In this document: positions 45,373 through 53,908 of the stretch, one piece after another | How the letters are laid out: the number at the start of each line of letters is the position of its first letter | Numbering within the stretch: position 1 is the first letter of the stretch | NCBI RefSeq assembly: GCF_014205055.1 | Contig: NZ_JACHMS010000001.1 | Coordinates: 5,890,001-5,954,000, forward strand | Direction of reading: 5' to 3' | DNA length: 64,000 bases | From: Streptomyces luteogriseus | Lineage (GTDB): Bacteria; Actinomycetota; Actinomycetes; Streptomycetales; Streptomycetaceae | Made by a program: the position numbers and the translations under genes | Notes under the pieces: generated by a model | The model's input: only the letters and a program-made list of their open reading frames with translations | What the model was told of the DNA's origin: nothing | The model's database searches: none

Positions 45373-47987
45373 CGCTGGGCGCTTCCTTCCAGTACGTCAG
45401 CGGCGGGTCGCATGCCGATGGACAGCAGCGGCAGGTCGGGCTTCATCTGGTCGCGCTCGGGCACGAAGGCGACGACGGGGTCCGGGGTGTCCGGGGCGTT
45501 CACGAAGGACACGAACCGGGCAAGCTTCTCGGGGTCGTTGATGGTCTCGGCCCACTCGTCGCGGTAGTGCGCGACGTGCGCCCGCATCAGCTGCTCCAGC
45601 TCGTCGCAGATGCCGAGCGAGTCGTGGACGACGACGTCCCGCACGTGGTCGAGGCCGCCGGGGATCCGCTCCAGCCAGGTGGAGGTGCGCTCCAGGCGGT
45701 CGGCCGTACGGATGTAGAACATCAGGAACCGGTCGATCAGGCGGATCAGTTCGGCGTCCGACAGGTCCTGCGCGAGCAGGTCCGCGTGACGCGGGGTCGC
45801 GCCGCCGTTGCCGCCGACGTAGAGGTTCCAGCCGTTGGCCGTGGCGATCACGCCGAAGTCCTTCGACTGGGCCTCGGCGCACTCGCGCTGGCAGCCGGAG
45901 ACCGCCGACTTGAGCTTGTGCGGCGAGCGCAGGCCCCGGTAGCGCAGCTCCAGGTCGATCGCCATCTTCACCGAGTCCTGGACGCCGTAGCGGCACCAGG
46001 TCTGGCCGACGCAGGACTTCACCGTGCGCAGCGACTTGCCGTAGGCGTGGCCGGACTCGAAGCCGGCGTCCACCAGCCTGGCCCAGATCAGCGGCAGTTG
46101 CTCGACGCGGGCACCGAACATGTCGATCCGCTGACCGCCGGTGATCTTCGTGTAGAGGCCGAAGTCGCGGGCGATCTCGCCGATCACGATCAGCTTCTCC
46201 GGGGCGATCTCGCCGCCGGGGATCCGCGGCACGACCGAGTACGAGCCGTTCTTCTGCAGGTTGGCCAGGAAGTGGTCGTTGGTGTCCTGAAGGGCCGCCT
46301 GCTCGCCGTCCAGGACGTAGCCGCTCGCGCCGATCGTCGGGGCGAGGGAGGCGATGATCGAGCCGACGGCCGGCTTGCAGACCTCGCAGCCGTCACCGCC
46401 CCGGGCCTCCTCGCGGCCGTGCCGGTCGAGCAGGTCCTGGTAGGTGGTGATGCGCAGGGCGTGGACGATCTCGTAGAGCTCCTCGCGGGTCTGCCCGAAG
46501 CAGCCGCACAGGCCCTTGTCGACCTCGACGCCGCTCGCCTCCAGCTCGGCGTTGACGAGCTGGCCGAGGACCTTGACGCAGGAGCCGCAGCCGGTGCCGG
46601 CCTTGGTGCACTTCTTCACCTCGGGCACCGTCGTGCACTGGTGGTCGGTGACCGCGCCGCGGATCGTGCCCTTGGAGACGTTGTGGCAGGAGCAGACGAT
46701 CGCCTCGTCCGGCAGCGCGGACGGGCCGAGCTGCACGGACTCCCCGGCCCCGGCGGGCAGCACCAGCGACTCGGGGGAGACCGGCGGGACGGATCCGGTG
46801 AACGCCTTCAGCGTGCCGTACGCCTCCGCGTCGCCGACCAGGATGCCGCCGAGCAGCGTGCCGTCCCGGCCGATGACCAGCTTCTTGTACAGGCCCGCAC
46901 GGGAGTCGGAGTAGACGACGTCCAGGCAGTCCTCGGCGGTGCCGTGCGCGTCACCGAAGGACGCCACGTCCACACCGAGCAGCTTCAGCTTGGTGGACAG
47001 GTCGGCACCGGTGAAGGACGCCTCGTCCGAGGCGATCGTCGCCGCGGCCGTCTCGGCCTGCTCGTAGCCAGGCGCCACCAGGCCGTACACCCGGCCGTCG
47101 GAGGCCAGCGCGCACTCGCCGATCGCGAAGACGTGCGGGTCGGCGACCGTACGGCACTGCTCGTCGACGGTGATGCCGCCGCGCTCCCCGACCGTCAGGC
47201 CGCAGTCGCGGGCCAGTTGGTCGCGGGGGCGCACACCGGCCGAGAACACCACCATGTCGGCGGCGAGTTCGGAACCGTCGGAGAGCTTCATGCCGGTGAC
47301 GGCGCCCTCGGAGTCGACCAGGATCTCCTGCGTGCCCACGCCCGTGTGGACGCTCAGGCCCATCTCCTCGATGGTGCGCAGCAGCGCGGCACCGCCGCCG
47401 TCGTCGACCTGGACGGGCATCAGCCGGGGCGCGAACTCCACGATGTGCGAGGTGAGTCCGAGGCCCTTCAGCGCCCCGGCGGCCTCCAGTCCGAGCAGGC
47501 CGCCGCCGACCACGGCACCCACCTCGGCCTTCGACTTGGCGTACTCCTCGATCGCGAGGAGGTCCTCGATCGTGCGGTAGACGAAACAGCCCTCGGCGTC
47601 CTTGCCCGGGACCGGCGGGACGAAGGGGTAGGAGCCGGTGGCGAGGACGAGGACGTCGTAGTCGAAGACCTCGCCGGACCTGGCGGTGACCTTGCGGGCC
47701 TCGCGGTCGACGGAGACCGCCGGGTCACCGACGTACAGCTCGATGCCGTGCGTGGCGATGAACTCCATGTCCGTCATGGACAGGTCCTCAGGGGTCTTCC
47801 CCGAGAAGTACGACGTGAGCGCCACGCGGTCGTAGGCCGGGCGCGGCTCCTCGCAGAGCACGACCACGCGGTGCGTGGCGGTCAGGCCGCGCTCGGCGAG
47901 GGCCTCGAGGAAGCGCTGGCCGACCATGCCGTGGCCGACGAGCACGATCGTGGGGGTGGCCTCCGTGGCCTCCGGGGTGGCGGTCAT
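45369..47987 (-). CDS. nirB: Assimilatory nitrite reductase [NAD(P)H] large subunit NirB
   Basis: 872 residues with the standard order. First, an FAD/NAD(P)-binding pyridine nucleotide oxidoreductase domain (IVLVGHGMVGQRFLEAL...VVGGGLLGLEAAGAL). Next, BFD-like [2Fe-2S] segments (VCSCHNVSKG, GTGCGSCVKVL, CGCFGQTREEL). Then the ferredoxin-like and sirohaem/[4Fe-4S] domains with ligands in SCVGQTWCRYG and GCQRECAEAQ. It reduces nitrite to ammonium with six electrons from NAD(P)H. Coupled downstream to nirD and upstream to a related FAD oxidoreductase. Confidence 0.96.
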   Translation of the reverse strand: MTATPEATEATPTIVLVGHGMVGQRFLEALAERGLTATHRVVVLCEEPRPAYDRVALTSYFSGKTPEDLSMTDMEFIATHGIELYVGDPAVSVDREARKVTARSGEVFDYDVLVLATGSYPFVPPVPGKDAEGCFVYRTIEDLLAIEEYAKSKAEVGAVVGGGLLGLEAAGALKGLGLTSHIVEFAPRLMPVQVDDGGGAALLRTIEEMGLSVHTGVGTQEILVDSEGAVTGMKLSDGSELAADMVVFSAGVRPRDQLARDCGLTVGERGGITVDEQCRTVADPHVFAIGECALASDGRVYGLVAPGYEQAETAAATIASDEASFTGADLSTKLKLLGVDVASFGDAHGTAEDCLDVVYSDSRAGLYKKLVIGRDGTLLGGILVGDAEAYGTLKAFTGSVPPVSPESLVLPAGAGESVQLGPSALPDEAIVCSCHNVSKGTIRGAVTDHQCTTVPEVKKCTKAGTGCGSCVKVLGQLVNAELEASGVEVDKGLCGCFGQTREELYEIVHALRITTYQDLLDRHGREEARGGDGCEVCKPAVGSIIASLAPTIGASGYVLDGEQAALQDTNDHFLANLQKNGSYSVVPRIPGGEIAPEKLIVIGEIARDFGLYTKITGGQRIDMFGARVEQLPLIWARLVDAGFESGHAYGKSLRTVKSCVGQTWCRYGVQDSVKMAIDLELRYRGLRSPHKLKSAVSGCQRECAEAQSKDFGVIATANGWNLYVGGNGGATPRHADLLAQDLSDAELIRLIDRFLMFYIRTADRLERTSTWLERIPGGLDHVRDVVVHDSLGICDELEQLMRAHVAHYRDEWAETINDPEKLARFVSFVNAPDTPDPVVAFVPERDQMKPDLPLLSIGMRPAADVLEGSAQR

Positions 47988-49204
47988 CAGGAGCCTCCAT
48001 CGTTGGTGAGCAGGTGGAGCAGCGGGCCGCCGTCGGAGGGGAGCGGCTCTGCTCCCTCCCAGGCGCGGGCGAGCGCGCCGACGGTGCCGAGTTCGCCGAC
48101 GAGGACCCCGCCGACCAGGCGGTCGTCGCGGACGACGACCTTGCGGTAGGTGCCGCGGGTGGCGTCGGCGAGCTGGACGACGTCGTCGCCCGGGAGGGCC
48201 TCGGTCTCGCCGAACGCGGCGAGGTCGAAGGGGCTGTCGTGCCCGTTGAGCGTGAGCCGCGTCAGGGAACGCGTGCCGGTGTACCGGGCGGTGGGGTCAC
48301 CGGCCAGCAACTCGGCCAGCGCGTCGGCCTGTTCGAGTGCCGGAGTGGCGAGGCCGTACACCGTGCCGTGGTGCTGGACGCAGTCCCCGAGGGCGTGGAT
48401 GTGCGGGTCGGAGGTGCGGAGCTCGTCGTCGACGACGATGCCCTTGCGCACCTCCAGGCCGGCTGCCTGCGCCAGACCCACCCGCGGATGGACCCCGCAG
48501 GCCAGGACCACGAGGTCGGCGTCGAGGGCGTAGCCGTCGGCCATCTCCACCGAGCGGACCGCACCGCCGACACAGCGCACGTCGCGCACGCGCAGGTCGG
48601 TGTGCACCTCGACGCCGAGGTCGGTGAGATGGCGCCGGACCAGCTTCGAGGCGGCCGGGTCGAGCTGGCGCTCCATCAGCCGCTCGGACTGCTGGGCGAG
48701 GACGACCTGCGCGCCGCGCAGCGCGAGGGCGCGGGCCGCGGAGACGCCGAGGAGCCCGCCCCCGATGACGACCGCCTTCGTGCCCGGCCGGACCGCCTTG
48801 GACAGTCCCAGGCAGTCGTCCATGGTGCGGAACGCGTGGACGCCCTCGGGAAGTTGGCGGTTCTCGGTGAACAGGCCGCGCAGGGGCGGCAGCACGGGGT
48901 TGGATCCGGTGGCCAGGACGAGCGTGCCGTATGCGATCACCGAGCCGTCCGCGCACCGCACGGTCCGCGCCGCGCGGTCGATCCCGGTGACCCGGCCGCG
49001 GGTCAGTGCCGCGGGCGCCGGCAGGGCGATCACCTCGGGGCTGTACCGTCCGGCCAGCACCTCGGCGAGCAGCACCCGGTTGTAGGGCCGGTGTTCCTCC
49101 TCGCCGATCAGCAGCGCGGGCGTGCCGAGCTCACCGAGCCGCCGGGCGAGCCGTACGCCCGCGAGGCCGGTGCCGATCACCACCACACGCTCATTCGAGG
49201 TCAT
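47987..49204 (-). CDS. FAD-dependent NAD(P)H oxidoreductase of the nitrite reductase operon
   Basis: 405 residues, homologous to the N-terminal third of NirB: VVVIGTGLAGVRLARRL dinucleotide-binding fold, RPYNRVLLAEVLAGR, a second nucleotide fold VVIGGGLLGVSAARAL, and IHALGDCVQHHGTVYGLA with the FAD-binding Asp. It is the first gene of the operon and its stop overlaps the nirB start. It likely supplies electrons to nitrite or nitrate reductase; which acceptor it uses is not shown by sequence. Confidence 0.9.
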   Translation of the reverse strand: MTSNERVVVIGTGLAGVRLARRLGELGTPALLIGEEEHRPYNRVLLAEVLAGRYSPEVIALPAPAALTRGRVTGIDRAARTVRCADGSVIAYGTLVLATGSNPVLPPLRGLFTENRQLPEGVHAFRTMDDCLGLSKAVRPGTKAVVIGGGLLGVSAARALALRGAQVVLAQQSERLMERQLDPAASKLVRRHLTDLGVEVHTDLRVRDVRCVGGAVRSVEMADGYALDADLVVLACGVHPRVGLAQAAGLEVRKGIVVDDELRTSDPHIHALGDCVQHHGTVYGLATPALEQADALAELLAGDPTARYTGTRSLTRLTLNGHDSPFDLAAFGETEALPGDDVVQLADATRGTYRKVVVRDDRLVGGVLVGELGTVGALARAWEGAEPLPSDGGPLLHLLTNDGGS

Positions 49205-49227
49205 GTCCTTGAGCGTGCGGTGCCGGT

Positions 49228-49254
49228 GTTACCCGGCAGCATCACCTCTGTTTC
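49228..49254 (-). promoter_or_regulatory. Nitrogen-regulator-like half-sites in the nir operon leader
   Basis: Reading toward the operon: GAAAC (49254-49250), then GTAAC (49232-49228) exactly 22 bases further on; 11-bp phasing places GATGC between them. GTAAC is followed by ACCGGCACCGCACGCT up to the ATG. The gTnAC/GaAAC pentamers with 11-bp phasing resemble GlnR boxes. The block from GTAAC to the ATG aligns without gaps with the nitrate reductase leader at 58266. Confidence 0.6.
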
Positions 49255-49309
49255 CCGCGGGGAACGCTGCCCTCAGCGGGCAGGGGCGCCGGGTGTGAGG
49301 GTTCCTGAA

Positions 49310-49530
49310 GTGCGAAGACGGCTGGCTGTGAGGGGTTCGGCGGTGCGGGGGCGGCGGTTTGTGAGGGGTTCCCGCGGTGGTCGGAAGGGTGGGGGACGGC
49401 GGTCTGTGCGGGGTCCCAGCAATGGTCCGTGGTGCGGGGGACGGCGGTCTGTGACGGATCCCGCGGTGGTCCGTGGCGCGGGGGACGAGGAACTGTGACG
49501 GTTCCCGCAGTGAGGCGACGGTGGGCTGTG
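49310..49530. repeat. Degenerate ~45-bp tandem repeats between the nir operon and the permease gene
   Basis: About five diverged units with core GGACGGCGGTCTGTG, seen best at 49394, 49439 and 49483 (spacing 45 and 44), with weaker copies starting near 49313 and 49349. It occupies most of the 373-base gap 49205-49577, which otherwise contains the nir leader motif and no gene. The minus-strand reading frame through it is open and would encode 15-residue Pro/Thr/His repeats, but it has no start signals. Confidence 0.7.
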
Positions 49531-49577
49531 AGGGGCGTCGCAGAGGCGGCGTACCGGCCTCGCATAAGGTCGCGATC

Positions 49578-50360
49578 ATGCCCGACATATCGCTGACCAT
49601 GATCGTCCTGCTCTGCGTCGCGGCCCTCGCCGCCGGCTGGATCGACGCCGTGGTCGGCGGGGGCGGCCTCCTGCTGCTGCCCGTGCTGCTGCTCGGACTG
49701 CCGGCGAACACACCCGCCGCGTGCGCGCTCGGCACCAACAAGGCCGTCGCCATCGTCGGCACCACCGGCGCGGCCGTGACGTACGCCCGCAAGGCTCCCG
49801 TGGACGTCCGTACCGCCGTCCGCATCGGGCTGGCCGCCCTCGCCGGATCCTCCGCCGGGGCGTTCTTCGCGGCTGGGATGAGCACCGACGTCCTCAAGCC
49901 GGTGATCATGGTGGTGCTGCTCGGGGTCGCAGCTTTCGTGATCCTGCGGCCCGCCTTCGGCACGGCCCCCGCGACCGGCCCGGCCACCCGCCGCCGGGTC
50001 CTCGCGGCGATCGGCCTGGCCGGCCTCGGCATCGGCTTCTACGACGGACTCATCGGCCCCGGCACCGGCACGTTCCTGGTCCTCGCGCTCACCGCGATCC
50101 TCCACCTCGACCTCGTCACGGCCTCCGCCACCGCCAAGATCGTCAACTGCTGCACCAACGCGGGCGCCCTCGCCACTTTCGCCTGGCAGGGCGCGGTCCT
50201 GTGGCAGCTGGCCGCCCTGATGGCCGTATTCAACCTGGCGGGCGGCACCCTCGGCGCCCACACCGCCCTCAAGCAGGGCAGCGGCTTCGTGCGCGTCGTG
50301 CTGCTCACGGTCGTCTTCGCCCTGGTGGCGAACCTGGCCTACGAACAGTGGCTGGCCTAG
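49578..50360 (+). CDS. TSUP family membrane permease (TauE/SafE type)
   Basis: 260 residues, 7-8 hydrophobic helices. The duplicated TSUP motifs are GWIDAVVGGGGLLLLPVLLL...CALGTNKAVAIVGT in the first half and GFYDGLIGPGTGTFLVLALT...ASATAKIVNCCTNAGAL in the second. Family members export sulfite, sulfoacetate or other organic/inorganic sulfur anions. ATG 49578 starts the first helix. It ends four bases into the convergent imine-reductase gene. Confidence 0.87.
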   Translation: MPDISLTMIVLLCVAALAAGWIDAVVGGGGLLLLPVLLLGLPANTPAACALGTNKAVAIVGTTGAAVTYARKAPVDVRTAVRIGLAALAGSSAGAFFAAGMSTDVLKPVIMVVLLGVAAFVILRPAFGTAPATGPATRRRVLAAIGLAGLGIGFYDGLIGPGTGTFLVLALTAILHLDLVTASATAKIVNCCTNAGALATFAWQGAVLWQLAALMAVFNLAGGTLGAHTALKQGSGFVRVVLLTVVFALVANLAYEQWLA

Positions 50361-51268
50361 CGCCCTCGCAGGTCCAGCAACTCCACCATCCCCGTCCCGT
50401 CCTCGTCCCCGTGCCCCTGCGCGAGCCGTCGCTCCATGAGCTCCGCGTACGGCGTCAGCAGCTCCGGACTGACCCGCTGCTCCTCGGCCGTGCGCAGCAG
50501 GGTGGCGTTGCCCGCGACCTGCATCGCGAGGTTGGAGACGACGTCGCGGGTGTAGTCGCCGCTCTGCAGCCGGTCGGCGCTCTGGTGCACGGCCGGGGCC
50601 ATCGCGGTCAGCCAGTCAGCGAGCAGCGGTGCGAAGTCCTTCGGCGCGATGTTCTCCGGGCGGATCAGCGCGAAGGCGTGGGTGATGCCCGCGAACATGC
50701 CGCTCATCGCGCTCAGCAGCGCCACGTCGTGCAGCGCGGCGAACCCCGGGTCGGCCCCGACGAAGCGGGTGCCGGCCGGGACACCGAGGGTGTCGCGGTG
50801 CTCCTCGAACAGCTCGGGGGAGCCGCTGTAGAAGACGTAGCCGCCGGAGTCCGGGGCGCCGATCATCGGCGGGACGGCCATGATCCCGGCGTCCAGGAAG
50901 CGCGCGCCGCGCGCCTCGGCCCAGGCGGCCCGCGCCCGTCCCTCGGCCGGGGTGCCGGTGGTGAGGTTCACCAGGTCCCGCCCGGCGAGATCGGCCCCGT
51001 CGAGGGCCTCGCCCACGGAGACGTCGTCCAGGAGGCAGACGATCACCAGGCGGTTCGCCGCCACGGCGTCGGCGGCGCTCGCGGCGACCGTGGCGCCCTC
51101 GGCGGCGAGGGGCTCGGCCCGGGCGGCGGTGCGGTTCCAGACGGTCACTGCGTGCCCGGCGGCCAGCCAGACCCGGGCGAGGGCGGTGCCCATGGCGCCG
51201 GTGCCGAGAAGGGTGAGGGGAGTGAGGGGGGTGAGTGGCGTGCGGGGAGCAACTGCGTTGTCTGTCAT
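50357..51268 (-). CDS. NAD(P)-dependent oxidoreductase, imine-reductase-like (beta-hydroxyacid dehydrogenase superfamily)
   Basis: 303 residues. An N-terminal Rossmann fold (LTLLGTGAMGTALARVWLAAGHAVTVWNRT, with Asn-Arg suggesting NADPH) is followed by LVNLTTGTPAEGRARAAWAEARGARFLDAGIMAVPPMIG, a pattern characteristic of imine reductases, and an all-helical dimerisation domain. Bacterial IREDs reduce cyclic imines; the natural substrate is usually unknown. It faces an HxlR regulator across 111 bases. Confidence 0.85.
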   Translation of the reverse strand: MTDNAVAPRTPLTPLTPLTLLGTGAMGTALARVWLAAGHAVTVWNRTAARAEPLAAEGATVAASAADAVAANRLVIVCLLDDVSVGEALDGADLAGRDLVNLTTGTPAEGRARAAWAEARGARFLDAGIMAVPPMIGAPDSGGYVFYSGSPELFEEHRDTLGVPAGTRFVGADPGFAALHDVALLSAMSGMFAGITHAFALIRPENIAPKDFAPLLADWLTAMAPAVHQSADRLQSGDYTRDVVSNLAMQVAGNATLLRTAEEQRVSPELLTPYAELMERRLAQGHGDEDGTGMVELLDLRGR

Positions 51269-51302
51269 GGCGTTTAGGCTCGTCGCAGGGGAGGCGCCTG
51301 CT

Positions 51303-51316
51303 CAAGTACCTACTTG
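51303..51316. promoter_or_regulatory. Palindromic operator between the imine reductase and HxlR genes
   Basis: CAAGTA-CC-TACTTG is a perfect 6-2-6 palindrome in the 111-base divergent spacer, 35 bases upstream of the reductase start. HxlR proteins bind short palindromes of this kind next to divergently transcribed oxidoreductase genes, so it is the likely binding site of the neighbour. Confidence 0.7.
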
Positions 51317-51379
51317 GAAGTGGGTGGTTACCCCGGGGGAAGGGTGCAGGCAGCGGCAGCGGCAGGGGAGGGGCGGGGC

Positions 51380-51778
51380 ATGGGGACGAGGACGACCGGG
51401 CGACGGCCGGGGGCGTACGTGTGCGGGATCGACGCGGCGATGGACGTGATCGGCGGCAAGTGGAAGGTGCTGATCCTCTGGGCGCTGAACGAGCGGCCGT
51501 GCCGCTTCGGGGAACTGCGCCGCGAACTGCCGGGCATCACCGAGAAGGTGCTCGCCTCGCACCTGCGGGAGATGGAGGCCGACGGCCTGGTGCACCGGGA
51601 GGCGTACGACGAGGTGCCGCCGCGGGTGGAGTACTCGCTGACGGCCCGGGGCGAGTCCCTGAACGAGGCCTTGGAGCCGCTGGGGGCCTGGGGGCGGGCC
51701 AACGTCCTGAGCGCGTCACCGGCTGCCGGTCAGGTGGGCGAAGACGACGACGTTCCCCTGGTACCCGGTGCCGCGTGA
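51380..51778 (+). CDS. HxlR-family transcriptional regulator
   Basis: 132 residues. CGIDAAMDVIGGKWKVLILWAL is the HxlR signature with the redox- or electrophile-sensing Cys near residue 15, and RFGELRRELPGITEKVLASHLREMEADGLV is the winged helix. It probably controls the divergent imine-reductase gene in response to electrophiles or its substrate. GAGGGG precedes the ATG. Its last ~60 bases overlap the convergent sortase gene, so the acidic tail is encoded opposite the sortase C-terminus. Confidence 0.88.
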   Translation: MGTRTTGRRPGAYVCGIDAAMDVIGGKWKVLILWALNERPCRFGELRRELPGITEKVLASHLREMEADGLVHREAYDEVPPRVEYSLTARGESLNEALEPLGAWGRANVLSASPAAGQVGEDDDVPLVPGAA

Positions 51779-52375
51779 GTACCCGCCCCCGCAGGTGATG
51801 ACGCGCAGTTCGGGACGGCGGGCGGGGCCGTAGACCTTCTCGTCGGGGAAGTCCTTCGCGTCGTACACCTCGACGGCGTCCACGGTGAACACCGCGACGC
51901 CGCCGTCCCGCCGGTCCACCTCGATGGTGCTGCCCCGGGCCAGGGCGCCGAGGTCGAAGAAGACGGCGGGGCCGTCGGCGTTGTCGACGTGGCCGGCGAC
52001 GATCGCCGTGCCGGGCTCACCGGGCGTGGTGCCGGACTCGTACCAGCCGGCGAGGTTCTCGTCCGCGGCGGGCGGTACGTCGAGGCTGCCGGTCCTCGTC
52101 AGGCCGAGCCCGGTCAGCGGGGCGTTCACCCGGATCGCGGGGATGCGGATGCGGTCGGGCGGCGAGGGCGGCAGCGCGGGCACGGCGGGCCGCTCCCCGG
52201 CCCGGCCGTCCAGCCCGGCCCGGGCCTGCGCGGCGGACGGCTGCGGCGGGCCCTGCGTCGCGACACCGTCGCGCAGCAGCCACACCCCGGAGCACAGGGC
52301 GAACACCGTGACGGCCGCCATGGCCGCGTTCGCGGGATCGCGGACGCCGCTGCCGATCCAGGGGAACCTGCGCAC
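51716..52375 (-). CDS. Class F sortase
   Basis: About 219 residues. N-terminal membrane helix (AAMAAVTVFALCSGVWLL), then the sortase beta-barrel: IRIPAIRVNAPLTGLGL, AIVAGHVDN with the catalytic His, and LRVITCGGGYSRGTGY with the catalytic Cys, followed by NVVVFAHL. Two in-frame GTGs (52381, 52375) lie after AAAGGGG; 52375 has the better spacing. Class F sortases in Streptomyces usually sit beside a small secreted protein, as here. Confidence 0.9.
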   Translation of the reverse strand: MRRFPWIGSGVRDPANAAMAAVTVFALCSGVWLLRDGVATQGPPQPSAAQARAGLDGRAGERPAVPALPPSPPDRIRIPAIRVNAPLTGLGLTRTGSLDVPPAADENLAGWYESGTTPGEPGTAIVAGHVDNADGPAVFFDLGALARGSTIEVDRRDGGVAVFTVDAVEVYDAKDFPDEKVYGPARRPELRVITCGGGYSRGTGYQGNVVVFAHLTGSR

Positions 52376-52487
52376 ACCCACCCCTTTCTGAGCCTCGGCC
52401 CCGTACCCCCCTCCGGGCCGCGAGGGGCGTCGGACCCGGAGGGGGAGGGGACATGCGGTACCGGCGACGGACAGCGGAGGGTGTCCG

Positions 52488-53009
52488 TCAGATCCCGTCG
52501 CCTCTCGCCCGGCGATGCAGGAGCCAGGTACCGCCCGCGGCGGCGACGGCGAGGGCCGCCACACCGGCCGCGGTCTGCACGGGGTCGGGGCCCAGGGCGC
52601 CGCCGACCCCCGTCTTCACGCTCCCCCGGGGATGCACCTGCCCGCGCATCGACGTCAGCGTGACCACCAGGTCCCCGGTGATCCGCCGGCCGCTGTCGCC
52701 GCAGGTGGCGGTGATCTCGTACGTGCCGGGCTGCGCACTCGGCGGCACCCGGAACCGCCCGGTCGCGTCCTGCCCGTGCGCGTCCGGCGCCAGGCTGAGG
52801 GAACCGGCCCCGACCGCGCTGGCGTCACCCGTCGCCGAGCCGCCGTCGCCGCAGGCCGCCGTGCGCACCGTGACCTGACCGCCGGGCCCGACCGAGTCCG
52901 GGGACACCTCCAGGCCACCGGCGGACGCGCCGTACGCGGGTGCCGCGGCCAGAGCCGCGGCGGCGACGGCGAGCGCGATGCCGGTCAGCGGCCGGGCGGT
53001 ACGTCGCAT
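52488..53009 (-). CDS. Secreted membrane-anchored protein paired with the sortase
   Basis: 173 residues. Sec signal (residues 1-27, ending near AYGA), an Ig-like beta domain (GLEVSPDSVGPGGQVTVRTAACGD...YEITATCGDSGRRITGDLVVTL), and a C-terminal membrane helix (VAALAVAAAGGTWLL) with basic tail HRRARG. No clear LPXTG is present, so whether it is a sortase substrate is open. It lies upstream of srtF on the same strand, 112 bases apart, a recurrent pairing in the genus. Confidence 0.8.
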   Translation of the reverse strand: MRRTARPLTGIALAVAAAALAAAPAYGASAGGLEVSPDSVGPGGQVTVRTAACGDGGSATGDASAVGAGSLSLAPDAHGQDATGRFRVPPSAQPGTYEITATCGDSGRRITGDLVVTLTSMRGQVHPRGSVKTGVGGALGPDPVQTAAGVAALAVAAAGGTWLLHRRARGDGI

Positions 53010-53247
53010 CGGTGCTCCCCCTTCGAGCGGGTCGGTCGTGCGCCTGCCCTTCCGAGGTAACGGGCAGCGGGACGACCGCGCTTGCTGAGGGGGCGTCAGA
53101 ATTGGGGTGAACGAGTGTCAGGGGGAGGTGAACCGGCGGCTTGTCGCGTTCGTTTCGGCAGGTCACGGGCGTTCGGCGGACCGGGTGCGGAAATGCGCGG
53201 GGTGCGCGTGTGAACGGGTGACCCGGGTATCCACGCGCCGCCGCTTG

Positions 53248-53267
53248 ACCTCAAGGAAGGTTGAGGT
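53248..53267 (+). promoter_or_regulatory. SoxR box within the promoter of the FMN reductase gene
   Basis: ACCTCAA-GGAAGG-TTGAGGT is a perfect 7-6-7 palindrome and matches the SoxR operator (CCTCAA-n6-TTGAGG). A TTGACC -35 hexamer (53245-53250) overlaps its left arm, and the operator would fill the spacer as in MerR-type activation. In S. coelicolor, SoxR responds to redox-active antibiotics such as actinorhodin and activates a small set of genes including an NADPH-dependent flavin reductase. Confidence 0.85.
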
Positions 53268-53282
53268 ACGAGGGTGTGCGAC

Positions 53283-53891
53283 ATGAACACAACCGCCATC
53301 GCACCAGCCGCCGCCGCGGCCGAACCCCTCCGCCTGACCCTCGTCGTGGGCAGCAACCGGCACGGCCGTTTCGGCCCCGTCGTCGCGGACTGGCTCCTCG
53401 GCCGCATCCGGGACCGGGACGACCTGGTCGCCGAGGTCGTGGACGTCGCCGAGGCCGCCCTGCCCATGTCGCTCGAACCGACTCCGGAGGCGACCGCCGC
53501 GCTGTCCGGCATCACCCCGAAGCTGGCCCGCGCGGACGCCTTCGTGGTCCTCACCCCCGAGTACAACCACTCCTTCCCGGCGGGCCTGAAGAACCTCGTC
53601 GACTGGCACTTCACCGAATGGCAGGCCAAGCCCGTCGGCCTGGTCTCCTACGGCGGCGTGTCCGGCGGCCTGCGGGCGGCGGAGCACCTGCGTCAGGTCT
53701 TCGCCGAGCTCCACGCCGTGACGGTCCGCGACACCGTCTCCTTCCACAACGCCGGTGCCTCCTTCGACGACCACGGCGCCCTGCGCGACCCCTCCGGCCC
53801 GGACGCGGCGGCCAAGACCATGCTGGACCAACTGGTGTGGTGGGGCCGGGCGTTGCGGGAGGCCCGGCTGAGCCGGCCGTACGGGACCTGA
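53283..53891 (+). CDS. NADPH-dependent FMN reductase (SoxR regulon)
   Basis: 202 residues, flavodoxin-like fold. LTLVVGSNRHGRFGPVVADWLL is the FMN phosphate loop, and FVVLTPEYNHSFPAGLKNLVDW is the family signature. It transfers hydride from NADPH to FMN or quinone-like substrates, consistent with detoxifying redox-cycling compounds. ATG 53283 or GTG 53274 can be the start; either way the leader from the SoxR promoter is very short. Confidence 0.9.
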   Translation: MNTTAIAPAAAAAEPLRLTLVVGSNRHGRFGPVVADWLLGRIRDRDDLVAEVVDVAEAALPMSLEPTPEATAALSGITPKLARADAFVVLTPEYNHSFPAGLKNLVDWHFTEWQAKPVGLVSYGGVSGGLRAAEHLRQVFAELHAVTVRDTVSFHNAGASFDDHGALRDPSGPDAAAKTMLDQLVWWGRALREARLSRPYGT

Positions 53892-53908
53892 GCCCGCACC
53901 GCGGCCCG

